Shown here: positions 35,137 to 45,030 of the stretch, piece by piece
How the letters are laid out: every line of letters starts with the position of its first letter
Numbering within the stretch: position 1 is the stretch's first letter
Assembly: GCF_947495325.1 (NCBI RefSeq)
Contig: NZ_CANLYK010000001.1
Span: forward strand, 1,488,001 to 1,552,000
DNA length: 64,000 nucleotides
From: an uncultured Allomuricauda sp.
Lineage (GTDB): Bacteria > Bacteroidota > Bacteroidia > Flavobacteriales > Flavobacteriaceae
Direction: 5' to 3'
Made by a program: the position numbers and the translations under genes
Notes under the pieces: generated by a model
Database searches by the model: none
Told to the model about the DNA's origin: nothing
The model's input: the letters and a program-made list of their open reading frames with translations, nothing else

Positions 35137-36546
35137 ATGAATACGCAAAACAAAAAAAATAAAACAAACGAAGTAATAAGAATTCAGAATCTATTAGTTC
35201 TGGTATTTTTAATTTCTAGCTCATATTTATACTCCCAGTCAAGTCCAAAACACAGTATAGAAAATACGGATTCAAATAAGCCTAATATCCTTTTTATTCT
35301 TGCTGATGATGTAGGTCAAGAAGTATTGAGCTGCTATGGTGGAGAATCTTATGATACACCACATATTGATGAACTTGCCCGTACTGGCATGAAATTCCAA
35401 CATACCTATAGTATGCCAACATGTGTACCATCCCGGCTGACCATTATGACAGGAAAGTACCCAACGCGTTTTGGAAATATTGTGTGGGGCGAATTTCCAA
35501 AATCCGAGGAGAAAAACACCTTTTCCAACCTAATGCAAGCCAATGGGTATGCAACCGGTATTGCCGGTAAGTGGCAACTGACCCTATTGAAAGACGACCC
35601 ACAACATCCAGCCAGATTGGGCTTCCAGCATTCCGAGGTTTTTGGCTGGCATGAAGGTCCTCGATATTACCAACCCATGATTTACCGTAATGGGCAGGTG
35701 AGAACAGATACCAAACTACACTATGGGCCTGATTTGTATACCAGAAGCGTTATTGAGTTTATGGATGAAAATCGGAATAAACCGTTTATCGCCTATTACT
35801 CCATGGCCTTGTGTCACGAAGTGACAGATGATCTGGAGACCCCCGTTCCCCAAAGTCCGTTTGGCCGATATGATAGTTATGCGGAGATGGTGGCAGAAAT
35901 GGATCGGGCTGTTGGCCGTCTTGTCGCGGCACTTAATGCTTTGGAGCTGAGAGAGGAAACACTGATCATTTTTGTAGCTGACAATGGAACCCCACAAAAT
36001 TTGATTGTAAGAGCCGAAGGAAAAAAACTAATCAAAGAACCCATTTTCTCCATGCAAAATGGTCAGAAAATACCCGGAGGCAAAGCCAACCTTACCGATG
36101 GTGGTACCCGAGTTCCCATGATTGCCAATTGGCCGGGAACCATTAAAGAAGGACAGGTCGTTGATGATTTGATTGACTTTACCGATTTCTTGCCAACCTT
36201 TCTCGATTTGGCAGAAGCTCCGGAATCCATCAATAAAGACATTGACGGATTAAGCTTTTCCGATTTATTAGTAGGAAAAGGAAGGTCAAAACGAACCTGG
36301 ACCTATGCTGAAGAATCCGTTCTTCCAAAACCTGGAGGAACCGAACCTTCAGGGGAGAACTCTGGATTGAAATATGTGCGCAACGCAGATTGGAAGCTTT
36401 ACAACGATGGGCGACTCTACGATATGAAAAATGACCGGTTCGAGAAAGCTCCTATTCTAGAAGAAAATGATACGGCAATCAGTGGAAAGATTAGAAAAGA
36501 ATTAGTGCTCATGTTCAAAAACAACTTTAATGTTGATGTGCACTAG
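35137..36546 (+). CDS. Sulfatase (S1 family), C96 active site
   Basis: The 469-residue sulfatase has an N-terminal signal segment ([17 protein letters not shown]) and [22 protein letters not shown]. The formylglycine motif is C96-V-P-S-R-L, and ADNGTPQN is the metal-binding end. The valine after Cys and VLSCYGG differ from the neighbours, so it may belong to another subfamily. It is the last gene before the sigma/FecR pair, on the same strand as the GH97 unit. Confidence 0.92.
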   Translation: MNTQNKKNKTNEVIRIQNLLVLVFLISSSYLYSQSSPKHSIENTDSNKPNILFILADDVGQEVLSCYGGESYDTPHIDELARTGMKFQHTYSMPTCVPSRLTIMTGKYPTRFGNIVWGEFPKSEEKNTFSNLMQANGYATGIAGKWQLTLLKDDPQHPARLGFQHSEVFGWHEGPRYYQPMIYRNGQVRTDTKLHYGPDLYTRSVIEFMDENRNKPFIAYYSMALCHEVTDDLETPVPQSPFGRYDSYAEMVAEMDRAVGRLVAALNALELREETLIIFVADNGTPQNLIVRAEGKKLIKEPIFSMQNGQKIPGGKANLTDGGTRVPMIANWPGTIKEGQVVDDLIDFTDFLPTFLDLAEAPESINKDIDGLSFSDLLVGKGRSKRTWTYAEESVLPKPGGTEPSGENSGLKYVRNADWKLYNDGRLYDMKNDRFEKAPILEENDTAISGKIRKELVLMFKNNFNVDVH

Positions 36547-36584
36547 GTATACAAGACGCTATTTAAAGATTTGATCAAAACTGA

Positions 36585-36780
36585 ACCAATGCGTGCTTGA
36601 TTTCAGGTTTTGCTCAAAAATACGACTGGTATTTCGACCCCGTAAAAGATGAATAACTAAACAAAACCACTCAAGGAGACCCAAGCATGTTGGGCAATAG
36701 TGATAAATATGTAAGAAAGAGTGTGACTATAAAAAATATAGACTTTCCAAGGTCACTAAAGTATAAAAAGACCTTGTCCC
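36585..36780 (+). pseudogene. Possible gene remnant
   Basis: One frame reads through 60-odd codons with a single stop (TAA at 36654-36656): ISGFAQKYDWYFDPVKDE, then LNKTTQGDPSMLGNSDKYVRK. The amino-acid composition looks coding, but I recognise no family. It may be the 3' end of a lost enzyme gene. Confidence 0.25.
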
Positions 36781-37362
36781 CTATCTTTTATTGTTGCCAC
36801 GATATTTTTTAAAAAGCAGGAACAATAGGAAATTATCATTCTCAAAGGCATCCCTGATCTTATTGAATGCGATTCGCATTTGGGATTCTACCGTTTTGAT
36901 GGAAATCCCCATCTGTTCAGCAATTTCCCTGTACTTTATGCCTTGCACCTTGTTTTTATGAATAATTTCCTTGCATTTTGGAGGTAATGATTCAATGACC
37001 TTTTTCATTTTCTGAATTCTCTTCTCCAAGGTTTCATTATCTTCCTCAATACGCTGCTGTAATGCATTTTTCCATATCTGATCTAGAAGTTTTACCCTTT
37101 TTTCTTCTTTTTTAACAGCATCGATATATCGATTATGGGCAATCGCATACAGATAAGATTTTGGAGATTTGGTTTCATCAAGCTTTAATCTATCATCCCA
37201 AAAATTTATAAATGCTTGTTGAACAATATCCTCGGACTGCATTTTATCATGAGTGTATGTGGTTATATAAGCCACAAGGCGATCATAATAGCTTTTAAAG
37301 AAGTACTTGAACGCAAGTTTGTCACCTCTCTTCAGTGCTTTTACGGCCTCAATATCATTCAT
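36781..37362 (-). CDS. ECF sigma factor (sigma-70 family, PUL type)
   Basis: The 193-residue sigma factor has region 2 (FFKSYYDRLVAYITTYTHD, QQAFINFWDD) and region 4 (KVQGIKYREIAEQMGISIKTVE). It is the type that pairs with a FecR anti-sigma factor and a SusC with an STN domain. It is unusual in being divergent from its FecR gene. By inference it switches on the SusC/SusD genes when substrate is bound. Confidence 0.9.
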   Translation of the reverse strand: MNDIEAVKALKRGDKLAFKYFFKSYYDRLVAYITTYTHDKMQSEDIVQQAFINFWDDRLKLDETKSPKSYLYAIAHNRYIDAVKKEEKRVKLLDQIWKNALQQRIEEDNETLEKRIQKMKKVIESLPPKCKEIIHKNKVQGIKYREIAEQMGISIKTVESQMRIAFNKIRDAFENDNFLLFLLFKKYRGNNKR

Positions 37363-37528
37363 TTAGCTTGGTCTTGGTTATTTGGGTTATGTGGATAATA
37401 CTCTAAATGTTTAAAAAAACGATGCTTTTTTTAAGGGTTTTTTAATTTTTTGATGCATAGAATATGTAGTACATAATCTGGCACGAACTTAACATAGAGT
37501 TGCAAGACCTACAAATTAAGTAAAATAA

Positions 37529-38665
37529 ATGAAAAAAATCATTACCAAGCTTCTTGTTGGTACCATTACGGATAAGGAGATTATAGCGTTGAGGAAGTGG
37601 TTGGACAATCCCAAAAACCATTCTATTCTCGAATCTTATATTAGGGATTATCATGATCTGAACATGGCCACATTAAAAAATAATGTGGATGTAGCCTATA
37701 AAAAGGTAGTCAAAAGCATTGGAGACAATGAGAAACCTACAAAAAGACTATTTCCCCATTGGGCGAGATACGCCGCTACTGTTGCAATTCTATTTGGAAT
37801 TGGATTTTTGGTTGAACAAGGTTTTTTTTCCTCCCAAGATGAAACCGTTATTGTTCCCAAAAATGAACAGATAACTTTAGAGTTTGATGATGGCACGGTT
37901 CAAACCATTAAAACTGATCGCGTAAAAGAAGTAATGGATACAGAAGGAAACGTTATTGGTGTTCAGAAACAAGATCAGATTGAGTACTCCCGGACGGCAG
38001 TGGCCGAAAAACTAAAATACAATACACTGAACATTCCCAACGGAAAAAAACTCCGGATCTCCCTTTCGGATGGAACTTCGGTATATCTTAATTCAGGGAG
38101 TTCGCTAAGATTTCCCATAAATTTTTTAACGCAGGGAGACAGGCAGGTCTTTCTTACAGGAGAGGCCTATTTTGATGTAGTAGAAGATGAGTCTAGACCA
38201 TTCATCGTAAATGTGGACGAATTGGACGTAAAGGTCTTGGGGACAAAATTTAATGTTTCTGCCTATGGAGAGGACGAGCATATCGATGTTGTTTTGGTTA
38301 ATGGGTCAGTAGGTCTTGACATAAAAGATGAATTAACTGATAATGGCACTACCATATTGTCTCCAGGTCAAAAGGGGTCTTTTGGACATCTTTCCAAGCA
38401 AATCAATATTAGTAAAGTCAATACACAGCTTTATACATCTTGGATGCAGGGACATTTGGTTTTCAGGAATATTACGTTTAACAATCTACTGTTAAAGCTG
38501 GAGCGCCATTATAATATTGAAATTGAAAATACCAATGAAGAACTGGGGCAAGAAGTATTTAATGCAAGCTTTAAAAAAGTTGATATTGAAGAGGTGCTCG
38601 GTTACTTTAACGAGGCCCACACTATAGCTTATGATATAGCTGATAATAAAGTAATTATCAGATAA
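37529..38665 (+). CDS. FecR-family anti-sigma factor
   Basis: The 378-residue protein has a short cytoplasmic part, one membrane helix (YAATVAILFGIGFLVEQGFF, about residues 76-95) and a periplasmic FecR domain (ISLSDGTSVYLNSGSSLRFP, GEAYFDV, FIVNVDELDVKVLGTKFNV). A DUF4974-type end (FNNLLLKLERHYNIEIEN) follows. It holds the ECF sigma factor until the STN domain of the adjacent SusC signals. Confidence 0.93.
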   Translation: MKKIITKLLVGTITDKEIIALRKWLDNPKNHSILESYIRDYHDLNMATLKNNVDVAYKKVVKSIGDNEKPTKRLFPHWARYAATVAILFGIGFLVEQGFFSSQDETVIVPKNEQITLEFDDGTVQTIKTDRVKEVMDTEGNVIGVQKQDQIEYSRTAVAEKLKYNTLNIPNGKKLRISLSDGTSVYLNSGSSLRFPINFLTQGDRQVFLTGEAYFDVVEDESRPFIVNVDELDVKVLGTKFNVSAYGEDEHIDVVLVNGSVGLDIKDELTDNGTTILSPGQKGSFGHLSKQINISKVNTQLYTSWMQGHLVFRNITFNNLLLKLERHYNIEIENTNEELGQEVFNASFKKVDIEEVLGYFNEAHTIAYDIADNKVIIR

Positions 38666-38675
38666 AATAACAACA

Positions 38676-38714
38676 ACGTAAAACCAACAAAACCTAAAAA
38701 GTATGACGTAAAAC
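38676..38714 (+). repeat. Direct repeat ACGTAAAAC in the susC leader
   Basis: Two exact 9-bp copies stand at 38676-38684 and 38706-38714, exactly 30 bp apart, which puts them on the same DNA face. They lie just before the hairpin and may be activator or sigma sites. Confidence 0.35.
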
Positions 38715-38754
38715 TAAAGACCAAACAGATTCAATACACTTATTTTAAAGAAAA

Positions 38755-38782
38755 ACCGGAAAATGTTGGCGCATTTCCCGGT
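38755..38782 (+). promoter_or_regulatory. Stem-loop in the susC 5' leader
   Basis: ACCGGAAAATG pairs with CATTTCCCGGT (11 positions, one A-C mismatch) around the loop TTGGCG. No T-run follows, so it is not a normal terminator. It lies 52 bp before the susC start and may be a leader control or mRNA-stability element. Confidence 0.6.
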
Positions 38783-38834
38783 AGAATAAGTGATTAAGTA
38801 AACTATTTACCAATCACAGTTAACACTCAAAAAT

Positions 38835-41800
38835 ATGAAAAAACCACTGAACCAACGGAGGTTAAATAGGCCTTTGTTGAAATTTGACTTAAAGATGAAA
38901 CTGACTACGCTGCTATTGATCACGACCTTGTTCGGATTGCATGCCAATGATAGCTATGCGCAGAAAACCAAGGTTACCTTGGATATTGAAAACAATTCAG
39001 TATCAGAAATCATAGACAACATTGAATCCGCTACAGAGTTCCGATTCATTTATAAGACCAAACATGTTGACCTTCAGCGAAAATTATCGCTTAAAGTCAC
39101 CAATGAACTTATTGAAACGGTGCTGGCAAACATGTTCAAGAACACCAGAACCACATACAAAGTACGTGGCACACAGATTATTTTAAGGGAAGGCCGAAAG
39201 AACAATACTATTAAAGAAATCATTCAGGACAGCAGCCTGCAACCGGATGATCAACTTCAAGTCTCTGGTCAGGTTGTGGATAGTAATGGTGTTCCCTTGG
39301 GTGGAGCAAATATTATTGAGAAAGGAACCACGAACGGGACGCAAGCCGATTTTGACGGTAATTTTTCAATTGAAGTTGCCAATGATGCCACCCTTGTGGT
39401 TTCCTATCTTGGTTTTGCAACACAAGAAGTTGTTGTAAACGGACAGACCATTTTAAATATTGCCCTTGTAGAAAGTGCAGCAGGTCTTGATGAGATTGTG
39501 GTCGTTGGCTACGGTACCCAAAAGAAGTCCAATTTGACCGCCGCTATTGCAACGGTAGATACCCGGGAGCTGAAAAACCGTCCAGTAAACTCGGTAACAG
39601 AGATGCTAACAGCATCTACGCCCGGATTGAATATTGATATTGGTTCTAGCGCACCAGATGCAAATCCTGGAATAAACCTCCGTGGTTTTACGGGGATTAC
39701 CCAAAATAATGCGGGCAACTTTCAAAGCACTTCAGGTTCCCCACTTATTATTATAGATGGCGTGCCTTTGGATGACCCCAACGACCTTAAGTATGTGAAT
39801 CCCCAAGATGTAGAAAAAATTTCTGTGCTAAAGGATGCTTCAGCAACTGCCATCTACGGGTCCCGTGCTCCTAACGGCGCCATTTTGATTACTACCAAAA
39901 GTGGTGAAAAAGGGAGGGGAATGAAGATAGAATTCAGTTCCGATGTCAGGATTTCCACACCATTGGGCTTGCCGAATTCATTGTCCGGCTCTCAGTATGC
40001 CTATGAAAGAAACAGCAGACGTTTTAACTCTAGGACCGGTGGGGTTGGTGTTCCGCTGTATACAGATGATGTTATTGATAGGATCTTAGCTTATGAAGCA
40101 GGAGAAATATCCACAACAGGTATTATTTTGGATAATGGAAGGTACGGCTCTGTATTTACTTTCAATGCCAGTGAAAACCATATTCAAGAGGCTTTTAGAA
40201 ACAGTGTTTTCAACCAGAATCATAATCTAAGTATATCAGGAGGTTCAGATACGACTACGTATTTTGCCAGTTTTAATGCCTTGGATGCGGAGGGCACTTA
40301 CGCAAGTGATAACGATTGGTTAAAAAGATATGTTTCCAATGTGAGGTTAAACACGGATATAAAACCTTGGTTGAATGTTGGTTTAAATATAAAATACAGT
40401 AGGGAAGAAACCTTACGCCCAACGATTTGGAGAGAGGGACAGGATGATGAGCTATTTTTTGATTCCCTAGGCTTTCCACCAACAATACCGGCGTACTATG
40501 ACAATGGCACACCCAATGAATTTTCAATACGACCCAACCTTGATGGCTCTTCAGGAAGCTACAGTAATACCACAGATATACTTACCTCACAGATAACCAT
40601 GCAGGTAAAACCTTTTAAAGATTTTACGATAAATGGGGATTATACCTGGAGAATTAAGAGCCAATTCGATTTTAATACAGAGTTTCAGTTTGGTGGTTTG
40701 GACAATGATGGCACCGCATTACCCAGTAGGAGAAGCCCGCCTTTAAGCCTGATTGAGGAAATTGCTACAGATGACACCTATCATACGGCCAATTTTAACA
40801 TCAATTATGCCAAGTCATTTGGAAACCATAATCTTGATGCTTTACTTGGGTATAATGAAGAGGTCTTTAATTATCGTCAACTAAGTGGTAGCAATTCAGA
40901 TTTTTATACCACAGAGGTTCCTTCCTTATCAACCACATTTGGGACCAATTTCTTGGCGGATGATCGATTGTATTCTTGGGCTGTTCAGGGCTATGTGGGA
41001 AGATTGAATTACAATTATAAGGAAAAATATTTGTTAAGTATTAGCGGAAGGTATGATGGCACATCCCGATATGCACCAGATAGTAGGTGGAATTTTTCTA
41101 AATCTATTTCAGGCGGTTATGATATTGCCAAGGAAAATTTTTGGCCTCTTAAAGATGCTGTAAGCCAGTTTAAGTTGACGGCAAAATATGGAGAAACCAG
41201 TAACCAAGGGGCAACAGGTAGCACCAACGCTGGGTTATATACCTATTTACCAACTTTGGGTACCACAGGGCAAATAACTACGCCAATAAATGGATCGCTA
41301 CCATCAGCGGTAAGCATTCCGCCAATTCTGGCCGATGATAATACCTGGGCCAAACCACGTAATATTGGTTTTGGTCTCGATGTGGCCATGTTCAAAAACA
41401 GGTTGACCTTAAATTACGAGTGGTACCAAAGAACCATATATGACCAAATAGGCCCTGCTATTCAATTACCAGAAGTATTGGGTACGGCTCCGCCGATTCA
41501 AAATAATTCGGTAACGGAAACGCGAGGTTTTGAGTTTAACCTAAATTGGAGGGATCAGTTTGATCTTGGTGGAGACCCATTTTCATATGGGGTTAGACTA
41601 GGTTTAAGTGATTATATAGGCTATGTGGTAGAGTATGAGGATAACGAGAATGGCACCAGGAATGGCTTTACACCTGGTCAAATTTTTGGAGAACTTTATG
41701 GTATGACAAGTACGGGCATTGCGCAAAACCAAGATGAGGTATTGCAAAATGTATTGTCCCAAGACACCAGACAGGGTGGGTTTTTCTATCCTGGGGATTT

Positions 41801-42413
41801 GTTTTTTGAAGATACCAATGGAGATGGTCTAATCAATGCAGGCTTTGGGTCATCAGGTAGTTCACTTCAAAATGGTGGCTTTTGGTATAGCCCCGGAGAT
41901 CGAAAGCGTCTCGGGTTTACGTATCCCCGCTATAATTACAACATTGCCATGAATGCCAGTTGGAAAAGCTTTTCATTATCTGTGTTATTTCAGGGAGTTG
42001 GACACCAAAAAGTATATTTTGCCAACAAGTTCAATTTTGGAACTTTTAACTTCTTATCTGTAGAACAACAAGAAAGAGGTTGGTGGACAGCAGACAATCC
42101 AGATGCATTTTACCCAAGGGCTTACAGATTAAACGTGAACCAGCTACGGGAAAATGTAAATAACGACCAGTTTGAGAATAACTTGGCACATTTACGAATC
42201 AAAAATGTGGGGTTGACCTATAATTTTCCAAGTGACCTACTTCAGAAAATGTCACTCTCGAATTTAAGCCTAACCTTATCAGGAGAGAATTTAGGGTTTA
42301 TTTTCAACAAATCGTGGAGTCCAGAATTTGACCCCATTACACTTCAAACAAATAGTGCAAGAACATATCCACCTTCGCGCACCATTTCTTTAGGATTTAG
42401 AGTAGGTATCTAA
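38835..42413 (+). CDS. SusC/RagA TonB-dependent transporter with STN domain
   Basis: The 1192-residue outer-membrane transporter imports glycan fragments with TonB energy. In order: signal peptide (MKLTTLLLITTLFGL), an STN domain (about residues 45-115) that contacts FecR, a carboxypeptidase-regulatory-like domain (about 135-220), the plug with DEIVVVGYGTQKKSNLTAAI and DPQ-type YVNPQDVEKISVLKDASA, and a 22-stranded barrel ending FRVGI. Start at 38835; the N-terminal extension before the signal peptide is usual in flavobacterial SusC. It is followed by SusD 15 bp later. Confidence 0.95.
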   Translation: MKKPLNQRRLNRPLLKFDLKMKLTTLLLITTLFGLHANDSYAQKTKVTLDIENNSVSEIIDNIESATEFRFIYKTKHVDLQRKLSLKVTNELIETVLANMFKNTRTTYKVRGTQIILREGRKNNTIKEIIQDSSLQPDDQLQVSGQVVDSNGVPLGGANIIEKGTTNGTQADFDGNFSIEVANDATLVVSYLGFATQEVVVNGQTILNIALVESAAGLDEIVVVGYGTQKKSNLTAAIATVDTRELKNRPVNSVTEMLTASTPGLNIDIGSSAPDANPGINLRGFTGITQNNAGNFQSTSGSPLIIIDGVPLDDPNDLKYVNPQDVEKISVLKDASATAIYGSRAPNGAILITTKSGEKGRGMKIEFSSDVRISTPLGLPNSLSGSQYAYERNSRRFNSRTGGVGVPLYTDDVIDRILAYEAGEISTTGIILDNGRYGSVFTFNASENHIQEAFRNSVFNQNHNLSISGGSDTTTYFASFNALDAEGTYASDNDWLKRYVSNVRLNTDIKPWLNVGLNIKYSREETLRPTIWREGQDDELFFDSLGFPPTIPAYYDNGTPNEFSIRPNLDGSSGSYSNTTDILTSQITMQVKPFKDFTINGDYTWRIKSQFDFNTEFQFGGLDNDGTALPSRRSPPLSLIEEIATDDTYHTANFNINYAKSFGNHNLDALLGYNEEVFNYRQLSGSNSDFYTTEVPSLSTTFGTNFLADDRLYSWAVQGYVGRLNYNYKEKYLLSISGRYDGTSRYAPDSRWNFSKSISGGYDIAKENFWPLKDAVSQFKLTAKYGETSNQGATGSTNAGLYTYLPTLGTTGQITTPINGSLPSAVSIPPILADDNTWAKPRNIGFGLDVAMFKNRLTLNYEWYQRTIYDQIGPAIQLPEVLGTAPPIQNNSVTETRGFEFNLNWRDQFDLGGDPFSYGVRLGLSDYIGYVVEYEDNENGTRNGFTPGQIFGELYGMTSTGIAQNQDEVLQNVLSQDTRQGGFFYPGDLFFEDTNGDGLINAGFGSSGSSLQNGGFWYSPGDRKRLGFTYPRYNYNIAMNASWKSFSLSVLFQGVGHQKVYFANKFNFGTFNFLSVEQQERGWWTADNPDAFYPRAYRLNVNQLRENVNNDQFENNLAHLRIKNVGLTYNFPSDLLQKMSLSNLSLTLSGENLGFIFNKSWSPEFDPITLQTNSARTYPPSRTISLGFRVGI

Positions 42414-42428
42414 CAAAAAAAAAGAATA

Positions 42429-44327
42429 ATGAAACATATAAAATTTTATAAGATAAGTTTAGTGGTTTTGCTGTTAATAGTATCCTGCAGTGACGATATC
42501 TTGGACAGATTTCCGGAAGATGCAGCCTCTGATGCCACCTTCTTTAGACAAGCAACCGATTTTGAGAACTTTGCAAATGGATTATACGATTATCGCATCG
42601 GCACCACTAATAGGTATGTTGGAGTACTTAGAAGAGTTGCTCAAAATGAGGTCTTCGCCACTTTAGAGGTGGATACAGATAATATAATTGCGCAAGAACC
42701 CCATGATGGTATACAGCAAAGAAGTAATTCAGGGGTCGCAGGCCAAACCAATAATACATGGAATGATAATTATGAGGTTATACGATCTGTAAATTATATG
42801 CTCAGCAACCAAGATAATCTTGAAAACAGGGATGCCACTGGTGACCACTACATTGGTGAAGGCTACTTTATGCGGGCATTCTTTTACTATAGGTTATTGC
42901 AAAACTTTGGGGGAGTGCCTTATATAGATGAGGTATTGGGAACCACAAGTGAGAACTTGTATAAGCCTAGGGAAAGTAGGGATTTTATTGCCACCAAAAT
43001 CATAGAGGATCTGGATGAGGCCATTGCGCTTTTACAATGGCAAGGAGAAGGGGCTGCAGTTCCTGGAAGAATTAACAAAGAAGCCGCCTTGCATTTAAAA
43101 ACCAGGGTAGGACTTTATGAGGGGACTTGGGAAAGATACCATAGTGCGAAAGGCACACCTTTTGCCGTTGGTGGTAGTAATGGATCTGTATTTTTAAACG
43201 CTGCTGTTGATGCTGGTGATATGTTAATTACACATCAGGGAACAGCTATTTATCAAGGTCCAGCCGGTGATGAGTATTCCACATTGTTCAATAACGAAAA
43301 TGCGGGAGGTATACCTGGTGTATTTCTATATCGAGATTACAGTGTGGATTTAGGCCAATCCGGTAACAGACCAAGAGGTATGGGTACGGGCCAATCCAGT
43401 ATTACGAAAACCGCTTTGGACAATTATTTAATGAGTGATGGTCTGCCCCAAGAAATTTCAACAGTTACCCCTACTGTTGATATTGCTGACCAAAATAGTG
43501 TGATCAATAACAGAGATCCTCGCCTAAGACAAACAGTCTATACACCCGATAGAGGGTCACGAACCGATTTATTTGTTGATATTCCAGGGGAAGGCTTCCT
43601 TGGCTTTTATCAGCCAGCAAATTTTCAAAATATAATAGCAACAGGCTACTATTGGTGGAAAGGGGCTGTTTTTACTTCAGCTAGTTTGGATTTTAATGAT
43701 GCGGATGATATCATATTCCGTTATGGAGAGTCCCTATTGAATTATGCTGAAGCCAAGGCTATTTTGGGAACCATTACCCAGGGGGACATCGATGCAACTG
43801 TAAATGTGCTGAGAAATCGCGTTGGTGCAGTAAACATGGATTTGGCAGCTGTAAATGGGTGGAGTATTGCCTATTCCGAGCAAGATGGTTATGATCCCAG
43901 TGAGACCAACATTGTAAATGAGATTCGCAGGGAACGAAGAATGGAACTTATGGTAGAAGGCTTTAGAAGTGATGACTTAAAACGATGGGCGTTGTATGAG
44001 GATGTAATCAATGGTTTCGTTCCTGTTTCTGCCTACTATCAAGAGCTTGTTGATTTTTATGCTGATGAACAAAACGTAGCGGATTCCGGGTATCCCACAG
44101 ATGATGGAACATTGAATCAAGTACGATTTGTTGAAGGCGTTAACAGTGGGCAAATTGATGGGTATTTAACACCATATTGGCAAGAGCCAGATTTTAGCAC
44201 TGCCACCAGTGAGGGCTATTTTATAAACCCAGATAGGGACTATTTGCAAGCTATACCGCAAGTGGAAATAGATTTTTATCAGCAGGAAGCAGGTGTAACA
44301 TTAGAACAAAATCCAGGGTGGTTATAA
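42429..44327 (+). CDS. SusD/RagB surface glycan-binding lipoprotein
   Basis: The 632-residue lipoprotein (lipobox IVSC) is the lid of the SusC channel. It has the TPR-like family start (DILDRFPEDAASDATFFRQ), YRLLQNFGGVPYIDEVL and the C-terminal NEIRRERRMELMVEGFR and YWQEPDFS segments. It binds the polysaccharide at the cell surface. It lies 15 bp after SusC and 20 bp before a small lipoprotein gene. Confidence 0.95.
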   Translation: MKHIKFYKISLVVLLLIVSCSDDILDRFPEDAASDATFFRQATDFENFANGLYDYRIGTTNRYVGVLRRVAQNEVFATLEVDTDNIIAQEPHDGIQQRSNSGVAGQTNNTWNDNYEVIRSVNYMLSNQDNLENRDATGDHYIGEGYFMRAFFYYRLLQNFGGVPYIDEVLGTTSENLYKPRESRDFIATKIIEDLDEAIALLQWQGEGAAVPGRINKEAALHLKTRVGLYEGTWERYHSAKGTPFAVGGSNGSVFLNAAVDAGDMLITHQGTAIYQGPAGDEYSTLFNNENAGGIPGVFLYRDYSVDLGQSGNRPRGMGTGQSSITKTALDNYLMSDGLPQEISTVTPTVDIADQNSVINNRDPRLRQTVYTPDRGSRTDLFVDIPGEGFLGFYQPANFQNIIATGYYWWKGAVFTSASLDFNDADDIIFRYGESLLNYAEAKAILGTITQGDIDATVNVLRNRVGAVNMDLAAVNGWSIAYSEQDGYDPSETNIVNEIRRERRMELMVEGFRSDDLKRWALYEDVINGFVPVSAYYQELVDFYADEQNVADSGYPTDDGTLNQVRFVEGVNSGQIDGYLTPYWQEPDFSTATSEGYFINPDRDYLQAIPQVEIDFYQQEAGVTLEQNPGWL

Positions 44328-44347
44328 AATTATAAAAAAGATTAATC

Positions 44348-44800
44348 ATGAAAAACATTAAAAATAAGTTGATTTGCGTTTTAGCTTTTATTGCTTTTGT
44401 ATCATGCGATCCACGTATAGATTTGGATACCAGTCAATGGGGAGATAATTCAGAGCTTGTAAATGTATTGCTATACGTATATGAATTTGAAGATCACCAA
44501 TTACAGGAATATATAGAGACAGGTGAAGTGACCCCTGGAGTTAGAAAGGTACTACGATCGGAAGGTCTATCCATTGATGTAGACAATGGTACCGCATCGG
44601 TTGACCTGTCCTCTGGATTTTCATTAGTTGATGATGTTGTTGTTATTGCCGTTGAGCATACAGGGACTCGGGTGGAACCATTGAATGGGTCACCAACAAT
44701 GGGGCTACCTGCAGATCTTACCAACGGGCCATATACCTATCGTATACATTCGGCTGATGGCAATTTTACAGATTGGACGATTACCATAAATCAATTGTAA
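44348..44800 (+). CDS. Small surface lipoprotein of the locus
   Basis: The 150-residue lipoprotein (lipobox FVSC, Cys20) has an Ig-like beta-sandwich pattern ending DGNFTDWTITINQL. It stands where SusE-type surface glycan-binding proteins occur, directly after SusD, but no family is sure. The gene before the hairpin terminator at 44850 is the last of the transporter operon. Confidence 0.6.
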   Translation: MKNIKNKLICVLAFIAFVSCDPRIDLDTSQWGDNSELVNVLLYVYEFEDHQLQEYIETGEVTPGVRKVLRSEGLSIDVDNGTASVDLSSGFSLVDDVVVIAVEHTGTRVEPLNGSPTMGLPADLTNGPYTYRIHSADGNFTDWTITINQL

Positions 44801-44849
44801 CTGTCCCATTTGGTATAATAAGATTAGGTTAAGTTAGTTTTTTTTATGC

Positions 44850-44880
44850 AAAGGGGCAGATATATCCAATCTGCCCTTTT
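44850..44880 (+). terminator. Terminator after the SusCD operon
   Basis: AAAGGGGCAGAT pairs with ATCTGCCCTTT (one bulge) across a short loop and ends TTTTG, 50 bp after the lipoprotein stop. Confidence 0.8.
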
Positions 44881-44932
44881 GATTACCAATGCTAGGCAGT
44901 TTTTATGAATTTGCTCCATGGCTTTGGTGTGA

Positions 44933-44974
44933 GCAAAAAAAGTATCTAAAATGGTGATTTTTTAGGTAGTAAAA
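44933..44974 (+). promoter_or_regulatory. Shared 42-bp element, copy 2
   Basis: GCAAAAAAAGTAT and TTTTTTAGGT(A)GTAAAA are spaced exactly as in the copy at 30873-30914. It lies 56 bp before the first ATG of the GH116 gene, after the SusCD terminator, so it likely starts the 12-gene enzyme operon. Confidence 0.6.
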
Positions 44975-45030
44975 ACTGTTTCCAATATTTATATTGAAAG
45001 TTTGCTTTTTCAAAAAGCAACGCTTTAGCA

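Noticed and set aside
38694..38704. CTAAAAAGTAT before susC as a third copy of the shared element
   Set aside because: The TTTTTAGGTRGTAAAA half is absent at the required spacing.
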